Part shown: piece by piece, positions 1 to 7,925 of the stretch
Layout of the letters: every line of letters starts with the position of its first letter
Position numbering within the stretch: position 1 is the first letter of the stretch
Origin: Myroides phaeus
Lineage (GTDB): Bacteria; Bacteroidota; Bacteroidia; Flavobacteriales; Flavobacteriaceae
DNA length: 64,000 nucleotides
NCBI RefSeq assembly: GCF_009799805.1
Contig: NZ_CP047050.1
Location: forward strand, 1,812,001-1,876,000
Direction of reading: 5' to 3'
Translations under genes and position numbers: made by a program
Notes under the pieces: generated by a model
Database searches by the model: none
What the model was told of the DNA's origin: nothing
Seen by the model: only the letters and a program-made list of their open reading frames with translations

Positions 1-314
1 ATTTAGGTGGGGTATCAGCCATAGAAAAAGTCAATAATCAAAAAGCAGCTTTGTTGTACAAGGCAATTGACGATTGTGATTTTATCAATGGAATTGCAAA
101 AGTAGACTCTCGTTCTAAGATGAACGTTACTTTTGATTTTGTAGAAGAGAAAATGGCACCTCTTTTTGATGCGCTATGTCAGGATGCGAAAATAATGAAT
201 ATCAAAGGACACCGTTCTGTTGGTGGCTATAGAGCTTCTTTGTATAACGCATTGCCGTTAGAAAGCGTGGAAGTATTAGTTTCTGTGTTACAGCAGATGA
301 ACTCCTTTGTTTAG
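1..314 (+). CDS. serC: Phosphoserine aminotransferase, C-terminal part (cut by window edge)
   Basis: Only the last 103 or so codons are present, in the frame that begins at base 3. The residues match the small C-terminal domain of SerC, including the stretch GHRSVGGYRASLYNALP near the end that is typical of the family. SerC is a cytosolic PLP enzyme that converts 3-phosphohydroxypyruvate and glutamate to phosphoserine in serine biosynthesis. The PLP lysine lies upstream of the window and cannot be checked. A SerA-like gene follows 98 bases downstream on the same strand, the usual Flavobacteriaceae order. Confidence 0.93.
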   Translation, partial: LGGVSAIEKVNNQKAALLYKAIDDCDFINGIAKVDSRSKMNVTFDFVEEKMAPLFDALCQDAKIMNIKGHRSVGGYRASLYNALPLESVEVLVSVLQQMNSFV

Positions 315-412
315 TACACATAGCTTTGTGTAAACCGTTGTATAACGTAGCAAGCAGATAGGGGGAGATAAGTAAACAAGTTAAAACAAGTATAATTGAT
401 AAAATAGAACAA

Positions 413-1363
413 ATGAGAATTTTAGCAAATGACGGCATCCCTGAAGAAGTTAAGGTTGCCTTAGAAGAAATAGGATTTGAAGTAAAAGAAGTTAGAGTTG
501 CTCACGAACAACTGGTTAATTATACTAAAAAGAATGAAATAGAAGTCTTATTGGTTCAAAGAGGAACTTTATTAGACAAAAATACGATAGATGAATTAGC
601 GCATTTAAAGGCTGTTGTTTTTGCAGGAACGCAAGTTAATTTAGAAACGATAGACCATTTAAAAAGCAACGGTATCAAAGTTATTTGGGCTGAAGAGGCA
701 CTGGCTAATGCAACTGCCGAAATGGTGTTTGCTCATTTGTTAACGGGGTGTCGCTTATTACAAGAGTCAAATAGAAATATGCCGTTAGAAGGAGATGCAA
801 GCTTCAAGATGTTGCAAGAGTCTTATGGCAATGGAATTGAATTAGCTGGTAAAACTTTGGGTATTTTAGGAATGAACAAAGCAGGGGAGTTAGTAGCTCA
901 GAAAGCTTTGGCATTGGGAATGCACGTTCTGTATAATGATGATTCGATTGAAGAGTTAAAAGGAGAATATGTATTGCCAAATGGAATTCATTTTCCTGTT
1001 GACCTAAAAAGTACAGACAAGCACAAGGTTATTCACGATGCGCAGTTTTTAACAATTCACACACGTCATTTCGAACGTTATTTAGTAGATAAAGAGGTTT
1101 TAGAAAATGCACACCATTTGTTGGGAATTGTCAATTGTGCTTATCCTGAAGCAATCAATGAGGTTGACTTAGTGGACAAGATTAATGAAGAAGCCTTGTT
1201 ATTTGCTGGAATAGACCGTTTTGAAGAAGAACCACATCCTGCTATTCAGGTTTTAATGCAACCAGCGTTTTCTTTATCCCCTAATGTTAATGCTTCAACA
1301 GATGAGAGTAAAGTGTTAATTTGGGATGAAATATTTGAGAAAATTCAAGTATTGAGAAAATAA
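413..1363 (+). CDS. D-2-hydroxyacid dehydrogenase (SerA) homologue with degenerate active site
   Basis: This 316-residue protein aligns end to end with the 3-phosphoglycerate dehydrogenase usually found beside serC in Flavobacteriaceae: the N-terminal MRILANDGI, the NRNMPLEGD stretch near residue 122 and the GIELAGKTLGILG stretch near 143 are family-like. The catalytic features have gone. The nucleotide-binding G-x-G-x-x-G reads GMNKAGE, the catalytic Arg of the usual ARGG motif is replaced (NCAYPE near 240), and the catalytic His of the usual TPH motif is Asn (LSPNVNAS near 293). The acidic residues of FEEEP remain. The frame is intact over its full length, so it looks like a retained pseudoenzyme rather than a fresh pseudogene. 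Genuine PGDH activity would have to come from another locus. Confidence 0.85.
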   Translation: MRILANDGIPEEVKVALEEIGFEVKEVRVAHEQLVNYTKKNEIEVLLVQRGTLLDKNTIDELAHLKAVVFAGTQVNLETIDHLKSNGIKVIWAEEALANATAEMVFAHLLTGCRLLQESNRNMPLEGDASFKMLQESYGNGIELAGKTLGILGMNKAGELVAQKALALGMHVLYNDDSIEELKGEYVLPNGIHFPVDLKSTDKHKVIHDAQFLTIHTRHFERYLVDKEVLENAHHLLGIVNCAYPEAINEVDLVDKINEEALLFAGIDRFEEEPHPAIQVLMQPAFSLSPNVNASTDESKVLIWDEIFEKIQVLRK

Positions 1364-1397
1364 TTGGTTAGTTTTAGCACACAAAAAAATAAATACT

Positions 1398-1874
1398 ATG
1401 ATAGAGCAAATTTCAAAATTAATTGAACAAGTTAGTTCAAGCGAAATCAGTGGAGCAGGAATCTCTTCTGACTTAGCAGGTGCAGTTACAAAAGAAACAG
1501 GTGATAGTATCATCAACGGATTAAAAAGCAGTCTTTCTGCTGGAGATATCGGTGGATTGACAAGCTTATTAGGTGGTTCTACAAGTAACTTAATGTCAAA
1601 CCCTATTGTAATGGGAATGGTTACTAACTTAATTAGTGGTCTTACAAGTAAAGTAGGATTATCTGACGGAATTGCTAAGAACTTCGCAGGTTCTGTAATT
1701 CCAAAAATTATCGAGAGCTTAGTTTCTAAATCTAAAGGAGGAGAAAGTGGTTTCCAAGTAACTGATTTAGTAAGCAGCTTAGGTGGTGGAAATGCTAAAG
1801 ATTTATTGAGCTCTTTAACAGGAGGAAAAGAAGGATTAGGTGGTGCACTTGATGCATTAAAAGGTCTTTTTTAG
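1398..1874 (+). CDS. DUF937-like Gly/Ser-rich protein
   Basis: A 158-residue protein rich in Gly, Ser, Leu and Lys, with repeated amphipathic segments and Gly-Gly turns (LGGS, SLGGGN, LTGGKEG). This composition resembles the DUF937/YidB-like family, whose function is not established. No signal peptide or clear membrane segment is visible. It follows the SerA-like gene by 34 bases and is closed by a strong hairpin terminator, so it may be the last gene of a serC/serA-like operon. The family assignment rests on composition and the known gene neighbourhood. Confidence 0.7.
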   Translation: MIEQISKLIEQVSSSEISGAGISSDLAGAVTKETGDSIINGLKSSLSAGDIGGLTSLLGGSTSNLMSNPIVMGMVTNLISGLTSKVGLSDGIAKNFAGSVIPKIIESLVSKSKGGESGFQVTDLVSSLGGGNAKDLLSSLTGGKEGLGGALDALKGLF

Positions 1875-1897
1875 TCAATAAAAAATAGATATAATAG

Positions 1898-1930
1898 AGC
1901 GACTATTCTTACGGGAGTAGTCGCTTTTTT
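1898..1930 (+). terminator. Rho-independent terminator after the DUF937-like gene
   Basis: The arms AGCGACTA and TAGTCGCT enclose a short loop and are followed by a run of T. It ends the serC/serA-like/DUF937 transcription unit. Confidence 0.85.
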
Positions 1931-1959
1931 TATTTATCTTGGGCATAAAGAATTGTATT

Positions 1960-2691
1960 ATGAATTTTAATCAGTTGCTAAGCGACTATTTGTCTTTTGT
2001 AAGGAAACCTGATTTATCGGGAATGGTGGCGAGCAAACCGTATAAAATGGTTCGAACATTTCAATTGTGGTTAATTACCTTTTTGATTGTTATAACCAGT
2101 AGTAGTGTAATAGATGAGGTTTTTGATTTACCAATGCACGATGGGTTTGAACAGCTAATAGAGCAATTTGGTTTTGCTCTTTTTTTTGTTTTTGCAGTTG
2201 TCATTGGACCTTTTTTAGAAGAGGTAATCTTTCGTTTGCCTATGCGGTTTCGGATTAAGTATATTAGTATAGGCTTTGTTTTATTGTTGTTGTATTGTAC
2301 TTTTTCTATTGTTGAGGTATTAGGTGATATTAGCTTAGCGAAAGGCATTAGTATTAGCGGAGTTTTCTTAGCTATTTTGGCAGGGGGAATTTATGTTATT
2401 ACTCGTTTTAAAGAACGAATAGTTAAGTATTGGCATCAGAATTTTATATACGTATTTTACGGTTACAGTATCTTGTTTGGGTTTGTGCACATATTTAATT
2501 TTGACACACTATCACTGCGCTTGTTGTTGTTATCCCCATTGATTACCTTGCCTCAGTTGATTTTAGGAGTAGGGATGGGGTATGTGCGAATACGCTTTGG
2601 TTTTTGGTACGGATACTTGTTTCACGCCTTAAACAATGGCTTTGCCTTTACCGTGTTTTATATCGGAATGAAATATTTTCCTGAGATGTAA
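1960..2691 (+). CDS. CPBP family intramembrane metalloprotease
   Basis: A membrane protein of 243 residues from the ATG at 1960; a TTG 21 bases upstream in frame is less likely. It has several hydrophobic segments and the three motifs of the CPBP (CAAX protease and bacteriocin-processing, Abi) family: EEVIFR with the paired Glu, then FGFVHIF (FxxxH), then HALNN (HxxxN). These residues are the proposed metal or catalytic site within the membrane. Such proteins remove C-terminal peptides from substrates or protect against bacteriocins; the substrate here is unknown. It stands alone between a terminator and a promoter for the next gene. Confidence 0.85.
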   Translation: MNFNQLLSDYLSFVRKPDLSGMVASKPYKMVRTFQLWLITFLIVITSSSVIDEVFDLPMHDGFEQLIEQFGFALFFVFAVVIGPFLEEVIFRLPMRFRIKYISIGFVLLLLYCTFSIVEVLGDISLAKGISISGVFLAILAGGIYVITRFKERIVKYWHQNFIYVFYGYSILFGFVHIFNFDTLSLRLLLLSPLITLPQLILGVGMGYVRIRFGFWYGYLFHALNNGFAFTVFYIGMKYFPEM

Positions 2692-2735
2692 GCTATTTAG
2701 TGTTAATGTTTTATTTGATTTTTTTGAGAATTATT

Positions 2736-2743
2736 TACCTTTG
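2736..2743 (+). promoter_or_regulatory. Bacteroidetes-type promoter, -7 box TACCTTTG
   Basis: A perfect TAnnTTTG box with a TTTG at 2714-2717 about 18 bases upstream as the -33 element. It lies 23 bases before the ATG of the acetyltransferase and falls inside the longer TTG-started frame, which supports the internal start. Confidence 0.7.
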
Positions 2744-2766
2744 TATTGAACTTAAAAGCTCACTAT

Positions 2767-3228
2767 ATGAACAGCGTACATTGGCACACGAAATTATTTG
2801 AAGAATTGACAAATGAGGAACTATATGATATTATACGTTTGCGTACAGATATTTTTGTAGTTGAACAGAATTGTGCTTATCCAGAATTAGATGGAAAGGA
2901 CAAACAGTGTCTTCACGTATATGCAACTAAATTAAATCAAGTTATCGCTTGTGCGCGTATTGTACCACCGGGCTTGAGTTATCCTGAAATATCTATTGGG
3001 CGAGTTGCTGTTCACGCTGATTATCGCAAAGATGGTTATGGCAAGGTATTGATGCAACACGCAATTGATAAGATAGAAGAGGAGTTTGGAGCGCAAGATA
3101 TTCAAATCGGAGCACAGTGTTACTTAAAGAAGTTTTACGGTTCATTTGGATTTGAAGCAGTGTCAGAGGATTATTTGGAAGACAATATCCCACACGTAGA
3201 TATGATTAGAAAAGCTACAGCAGAGTAG
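2767..3228 (+). CDS. GNAT family N-acetyltransferase, ElaA-like
   Basis: 153 residues from the ATG at 2767. The early RLRTDIFVVEQNCAYPELDG stretch is the hallmark of the ElaA branch of GNAT acetyltransferases. The acetyl-CoA pyrophosphate-binding loop appears as RKDGYGKVLM (R/Q-x-x-G-x-G/A) near residue 93, followed by the Tyr-containing YLKKFYGSFGF segment that closes the domain. The protein is cytosolic and transfers an acetyl group to an unknown small molecule or protein amine. It is monocistronic, with its own promoter and a terminator directly downstream. Confidence 0.9.
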   Translation: MNSVHWHTKLFEELTNEELYDIIRLRTDIFVVEQNCAYPELDGKDKQCLHVYATKLNQVIACARIVPPGLSYPEISIGRVAVHADYRKDGYGKVLMQHAIDKIEEEFGAQDIQIGAQCYLKKFYGSFGFEAVSEDYLEDNIPHVDMIRKATAE

Positions 3229-3248
3229 CCTACAAAATAAAGTAATTG

Positions 3249-3281
3249 AATCCCCAAGTGCTATGTGCTTGGGGATTTTTT
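3249..3281 (+). terminator. Terminator after the ElaA-like gene
   Basis: The stem AATCCCCAAG / CTTGGGGATT, with a 9-base loop, is followed by six T. Confidence 0.88.
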
Positions 3282-3335
3282 ATGGCGAAATATGATGTAT
3301 TATAATCGTTAATTTTTTTAACAAACAGTTAATGC

Positions 3336-3343
3336 TATATTTG
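3336..3343 (+). promoter_or_regulatory. Promoter -7 box TATATTTG before the GLPGLI gene
   Basis: A TAnnTTTG match 19 bases upstream of the ATG at 3363, in an AT-rich gap after a terminator. No strong -33 TTTG is seen. Confidence 0.55.
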
Positions 3344-3362
3344 ATATATCAAAATTCTATTT

Positions 3363-4169
3363 ATGAAAAAGAGTCTTTATTTTATGCTTATAATCTTTAT
3401 AAGCTCATTTAATGTTATTGCACAAGATAAAATTGATGTAATGCGATATGAATACGAAGTAATGTTTAAACCAAGTGTAAAAGATGCAGATAGTGTTTAT
3501 ACAGAGAAAATGTATTTAGATGTATGGGCTAATCAATCGAGATTTTCTTCAGAGTCAAAATCTAAATTAATTGAGTTTTTAGCAGAGGAAAAGAATTCGA
3601 TGTTTAGAGGAGAGATGTTCTTTCCTCCTGGAGTTGCAGCGACACGTTTAGATTGGACTGTTATTCGAGAGGGACAAAAAGTTTATGTAGTTAGTAAAGT
3701 AGGGGCTTCTTTGATGAAGATGGAAAGTTCACTGAAGGAAATTAAGTGGGATATACTCCCAGAAATCGAAGAATATGAAGGGATGAAAGTTCAGAAAGCA
3801 ATAGGAGAGTTACGAGGTAGGATATGGACAGTGTGGTTTACAACTGAAATAGATTTGATTGAGGGACCCTATAAATTTAAGAACTTACCAGGTTTTGTTG
3901 TAAAAGCAGTTGACGATAAAGCAGATTATCTTTTCGAATTTAGAAAAAGTGAAAAGGTACAAACAGTTAGTAGATATTTTGGTTATGAAGATGCAATGCT
4001 TGTTGATGCAAAAAGAATGCTTAAAGCACGTGAAATAGCCTCAAATAAAACAAGAAAACAAGTTTTAAGTGAGCGTGGAATTACCATACACGTTGAGCCT
4101 AATTCTGAATCAGAAGCTAATCTAAATAGCCGTGTTGGAGATGACACCAATCATATTGAAAAACTATAA
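3363..4169 (+). CDS. GLPGLI family protein, exported
   Basis: A 268-residue protein with a signal peptide of about 20 residues (MKKSLYFMLIIF... ending near VIAQ). The family's signature appears as GPYKFKNLPGFVV near residue 165 (GPY-x-F-x-x-LPG). GLPGLI proteins are Bacteroidota-specific, exported, of unknown biochemical role, and are commonly encoded beside large outer-membrane proteins with a CarboxypepD_reg domain. That is the arrangement here, with the partner starting 188 bases downstream. A shared role in a cell-surface process is inferred from this pairing only. Confidence 0.88.
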   Translation: MKKSLYFMLIIFISSFNVIAQDKIDVMRYEYEVMFKPSVKDADSVYTEKMYLDVWANQSRFSSESKSKLIEFLAEEKNSMFRGEMFFPPGVAATRLDWTVIREGQKVYVVSKVGASLMKMESSLKEIKWDILPEIEEYEGMKVQKAIGELRGRIWTVWFTTEIDLIEGPYKFKNLPGFVVKAVDDKADYLFEFRKSEKVQTVSRYFGYEDAMLVDAKRMLKAREIASNKTRKQVLSERGITIHVEPNSESEANLNSRVGDDTNHIEKL

Positions 4170-4357
4170 AAGGCAAATATAGATGTTGTTTGTTGTAATC
4201 CTTTTTCCTTTTGTTAATAGGTAGTTCTTAGTAGCAAAATTTTGAAGAGGTAATGCGTTATGAATAACAGTTGACATATAAACCAATTAGAAATAGCAAT
4301 ATTGACAGTGCAACTGACTCTGTTAAATGGTTGCTTTTGTACAGACGATTTTACTTT

Positions 4358-7012
4358 ATGAAACATTTTATTTTACTTTTTTTTATACTTACCTTCTGTA
4401 CTACACAAGCACAAGTGGTTTTAAAGGGGAGGGTGTTTGATAATACTAAACAACCTATTGATCACGCTACAGTTATTATTGAAGATTTAAATACTAAAGC
4501 TGTTATAGCTTATGAGTTGGTAGATGAAAAAGGTAGGTTTGAACTTGCTTTAAGAAGTAAAGAGTCTGAAGTTAATATTCGGGTTAATGCATTAAATTTC
4601 TTATCTCAGACAAAGCAGATAGCAAATGAATCACAAGAATTTGCGTTTGAGCTTGTTCCTGAAGCTACACAATTAGAAGAGATATTTGTTAAAGCATCTG
4701 CTATTACACAGCACAATGATACGATTGTTTTTGACTTAAAAGCATTTGCAGGAAAGAATGATCGTGTTTTAGAGGATGTCTTGAAAAAAATGCCTGGTAT
4801 TGAAGTTTCTGAAGAAGGCCAAATTAAATATCAAGGCAAAGAAATTAATAAGTTTTACGTAGAAGGCAAGGATTTAATGGGAGGAAGATACTCTTCGGTT
4901 ACAAAAGCATTACCCAATCTTCACGTTGATAAATTAGAAGTGTTAGAAAACCATCAACCCATTAAAATGTTAGAGAATAGAATAGCCTCAGAAAGTCCAG
5001 CTATTAATATTCGATTAAAAGATAAAGTTAGTTTTAGTGGCAGTGGAAGAGCTGGAGTGGGGGCTGATCCATTTTTGTGGAATACGTCGCTTTCTCCTAT
5101 GTTTTTAAGCAAAGGTTTACAGTATCTTTTTAATTATGAGGCTAATAATACAGGAAACAATATTTCTAATAAACTACAAGACTTTTCTATTGTAGGAAGT
5201 TATGATACGTATAGTTATTCTAAATCCATAGGAACAACTTTATATATGGCAGAAACGACTATTCCTTCAATTGATCAATCTCGTTATCTTTTCAATAAAT
5301 CACATTTAGTTTCAGCTAATTTCCTTACAAAATTGACGGAGAAATTAGAGATGAGAACTAATGTGTATTATTACAATAATGAGATAGAACGCACGGGAGA
5401 GGAGTATACTGAAGTTAAAAATATTACAGAAGATAACAGTGATCAAGTGATTCGCTATAGTCGTAAAAATAACAGTTTCCTGTTTGAAGAAAACTTTAAA
5501 TCAGTATTTACTTTTACTAAGAATACTGAAGATAATTTCTTTAAAGATTATGTAACGATTAGTTTAAATAGGTCTAAAAATAGAGGGGTATTACTCTTAA
5601 ATACTGATCCAATTTATCAAAGTGTACAATCACCTTCGTTTAGTTTACAAAACTCAATGAGTACACTTATACCAGTAGGAAGGAATAAGTTTATCAATTT
5701 CAAGTCACTTGTTGATTTTACACGTGATAAACAAGATTATGATGCTACTTCTATTAGTACTTTAAATTTTCCAGATGAAGCGTTAAAGCAATATGAATCT
5801 CTTGAACAAGAGTATATGGATAATACTTTTTATACCAACAATGCTTTTTCTATATCGTGGAAAGTGAAGAAATGGACAATTAGTGAGGAGTATAGTTTAG
5901 TATATGAAAATAGAAAAGTAGAAACAGATTTATATGGTTGGCAACAAAACAAAGAGAATGTTGGTAATCAATATCAAAACGATTTAAATTACGATCGATT
6001 TAATAATGTATTAAGGACAGGGGTAAGCTATAAAGGTACTAAGTTAGATATGAGTTTTAACTTGCCCATTGTATGGAATACATTTTCTTTAAACAATCGT
6101 GTGATTGATGAGAAGACGACAAAAAACAAAGTGAATTTAACGCCATCGTTTTATACCTCTTATAAACTTTCGCCAATGTGGACAATTAGAGGGAGTACAA
6201 GTCAATCAACAAGTTATACTCCTTTGAGTCAATTATATCCGAATTTCATATTTAGAGGATTAGATTTTATTGCTTTTAAAAATAAGATAGAGGATACTAA
6301 AAGTTTTAGTTCAAGAATAGCTTTTGAGTTCAAAAACCCTTTCAACGGATTGTTTGCAAATGGGAATATTGGTTATACTAAAATAGATTATAAAGTATTG
6401 TTTTCTACGCATATAGATGATAATGGTCAGCAAGTTATAGAAGCTATTGAAAAGAAGAATACTAATTTTAGTCATATGGCAAATCTTAATGTAGGTAAGT
6501 TTTTGAGCAAATTGAGTATGAATGTAAAAGGGATGTTTAGTTTTAACAGGAACAAAAGTGAAGTGTTGATTAATAGGGTTTTACGTGATGTTAATATGTA
6601 TAATTATAATTATGGTTTACAAATTAGCAATAATCACTTTGATTGGGTAAACTTCACCTATGATTTTAATTATGGGAAACAAGAACGAAAAGAAGAACTA
6701 ACATCTGTATATAGCTATTCTACAAGTCATAATGTTCGTTTTGATATTATTCCATTTAAAACCCAAAGTTTTGTGTGGAAGTTAGATTATCGGGAGAATA
6801 CCTTTGATAAACAAACTTTTTCGAATCGTTTTATGGATTTGATGTATCGTTTTAAGTGGAATAAAAAGAAGATCGATTTTGATATAGAATGGCGAAATAT
6901 ATTGAATACAAAGGAATATGAACAGGTCATTGTAAATAATATTCAAACAGCAAGAACAGGTTTTAAACTTAGACCCACACAAGTTTTAGCATCGGTACGT
7001 TTTAACTTTTAA
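4358..7012 (+). CDS. TonB-receptor-like outer-membrane beta-barrel protein with CarboxypepD_reg domain
   Basis: 884 residues from the ATG at 4358, chosen because it starts directly at a signal peptide (MKHFILLFFILTF...TQAQ); an upstream TTG at 4271 would bury it. Residues about 20-105 form a CarboxypepD_reg-like beta-sandwich (VVLKGRVFDNTKQPIDHATV). A plug-like region follows (IVFDLKAFAGKNDRVLEDVL, then FYVEGKDLMGG). The rest is rich in alternating aromatic and polar residues and ends in VRFNF, a typical barrel terminus. It belongs with the barrel proteins that accompany GLPGLI genes. No TonB box is evident, so active transport is uncertain. Confidence 0.85.
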   Translation: MKHFILLFFILTFCTTQAQVVLKGRVFDNTKQPIDHATVIIEDLNTKAVIAYELVDEKGRFELALRSKESEVNIRVNALNFLSQTKQIANESQEFAFELVPEATQLEEIFVKASAITQHNDTIVFDLKAFAGKNDRVLEDVLKKMPGIEVSEEGQIKYQGKEINKFYVEGKDLMGGRYSSVTKALPNLHVDKLEVLENHQPIKMLENRIASESPAINIRLKDKVSFSGSGRAGVGADPFLWNTSLSPMFLSKGLQYLFNYEANNTGNNISNKLQDFSIVGSYDTYSYSKSIGTTLYMAETTIPSIDQSRYLFNKSHLVSANFLTKLTEKLEMRTNVYYYNNEIERTGEEYTEVKNITEDNSDQVIRYSRKNNSFLFEENFKSVFTFTKNTEDNFFKDYVTISLNRSKNRGVLLLNTDPIYQSVQSPSFSLQNSMSTLIPVGRNKFINFKSLVDFTRDKQDYDATSISTLNFPDEALKQYESLEQEYMDNTFYTNNAFSISWKVKKWTISEEYSLVYENRKVETDLYGWQQNKENVGNQYQNDLNYDRFNNVLRTGVSYKGTKLDMSFNLPIVWNTFSLNNRVIDEKTTKNKVNLTPSFYTSYKLSPMWTIRGSTSQSTSYTPLSQLYPNFIFRGLDFIAFKNKIEDTKSFSSRIAFEFKNPFNGLFANGNIGYTKIDYKVLFSTHIDDNGQQVIEAIEKKNTNFSHMANLNVGKFLSKLSMNVKGMFSFNRNKSEVLINRVLRDVNMYNYNYGLQISNNHFDWVNFTYDFNYGKQERKEELTSVYSYSTSHNVRFDIIPFKTQSFVWKLDYRENTFDKQTFSNRFMDLMYRFKWNKKKIDFDIEWRNILNTKEYEQVIVNNIQTARTGFKLRPTQVLASVRFNF

Positions 7013-7020
7013 ATAAATTA

Positions 7021-7054
7021 AAAAAGCTTTTTTCTCCACAAGAAAGGAGCTTTT
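7021..7054 (+). terminator. Terminator after the barrel protein
   Basis: AAAAGCTTTTTTC pairs with GAAAGGAGCTTTT through two G-T wobbles, followed by a weak T-rich tail. This is a modest hairpin. Confidence 0.55.
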
Positions 7055-7095
7055 GATTTTTAGGAATTAGCTATTTAGAATGTGCAGACTTATTT

Positions 7096-7103
7096 TATCT
7101 TTG
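7096..7103 (+). promoter_or_regulatory. Promoter -7 box TATCTTTG abutting a start codon
   Basis: A perfect TAnnTTTG box whose last G is only five bases before the ATG at 7109. Transcription would begin at or next to the start codon, giving a leaderless or nearly leaderless mRNA. Confidence 0.65.
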
Positions 7104-7108
7104 CGCTT

Positions 7109-7807
7109 ATGTTAGAAATTCTTTACCAAGACGAGTACGTCGTTGCAATTAATAAACCAAGAGATTTACTGGTACACAAGTCGTTTATCGCGAGCGATAT
7201 ACAGGAGTATGCTATTCAAATCTTGCGAGATCAGATAGGACAATACGTTTATCCTGTTCACAGATTAGACAGAAAAACTTCTGGTGTGTTGTTATTTGCA
7301 TTAGATAAAGAAACGCTTAAGGTGTTGAATGACGACTTCGCAACGCGAAAAGTTGAGAAGAAATACATCGCTATTGTTCGTGGGTACACCATTGATGAAG
7401 AAACAATTGATTACGCGCTTACAAATGATAGTGGGCAAACACAAGAGGCAAAAACGTATTATAAAACCTTGCAACGCGTTGAGGTAGATATGCCTTTTGG
7501 GCAACACCTAACTTCTCGTTATTCTTTGGTAGAAGCACATCCTGAAACAGGGAGGCAACATCAATTGCGCAAGCACTTCAAGCATATCTTCCACCCAATT
7601 ATTGGTAGTCGTCCTCACGGATGTAATAAACAAAACAAGCTGTGGTTAGATACACATAACCTTGGCGCTATGCTACTTCACGCATTAGAACTTGAGTTTG
7701 ATCATCCAATAACACAAGAACGCATTAAACTACGTGCTACTATTGATGAACAGTACACTAAGTATAATGCTGTATTAGGATTCGATTTAGAAGAGTTTTA
7801 TAAGTAG
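7109..7807 (+). CDS. truC: tRNA pseudouridine synthase, TruC/RluA family
   Basis: 232 residues from the ATG at 7109; a GTG 27 bases upstream lies before the promoter box and is rejected. The catalytic motif HRLDRKTSGVLLFA carries the active-site Asp near residue 53. Later motifs are KKYIAIVRG and GRQHQLRKHFKHIFHPIIG. Length, lack of an S4 domain and the LLVHKS segment fit TruC, which makes pseudouridine 65 in tRNA; a closely related specificity cannot be excluded. It is transcribed alone. A permease gene converges from the other side. Confidence 0.85.
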   Translation: MLEILYQDEYVVAINKPRDLLVHKSFIASDIQEYAIQILRDQIGQYVYPVHRLDRKTSGVLLFALDKETLKVLNDDFATRKVEKKYIAIVRGYTIDEETIDYALTNDSGQTQEAKTYYKTLQRVEVDMPFGQHLTSRYSLVEAHPETGRQHQLRKHFKHIFHPIIGSRPHGCNKQNKLWLDTHNLGAMLLHALELEFDHPITQERIKLRATIDEQYTKYNAVLGFDLEEFYK

Positions 7808-7844
7808 GTTTATAGTTTACAGTTTTCGGGTTATTGTTCTTGTA

Positions 7845-7925
7845 TATACTTAAAAACATATTCCTGATTACTAATCACTGAGTACTGATCACTGATTGCT
7901 AATACAGATTACTGATCACTGATTA
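7845..7925. repeat. Short imperfect direct repeats (ACTGATCACTGATT type)
   Basis: TACTGATCACTGATT recurs twice here, with partial copies such as GATTACTAATCACTGAG between. The array runs up to and slightly into the stop codon of the permease gene. No protein or RNA role is apparent; it looks like slippage-prone spacer DNA. Confidence 0.6.

Noticed and set aside
202..438. Minus-strand open frame with hydrophobic N-terminus
   Set aside because: It overlaps serC and the start of the SerA-like gene; the hydrophobicity is that expected from the complement of coding sequence.
413..1363. Recent pseudogene of serA
   Set aside because: No frameshift or stop is present and the substituted residues lie in an otherwise well-kept, full-length frame, so a maintained non-catalytic protein fits better.
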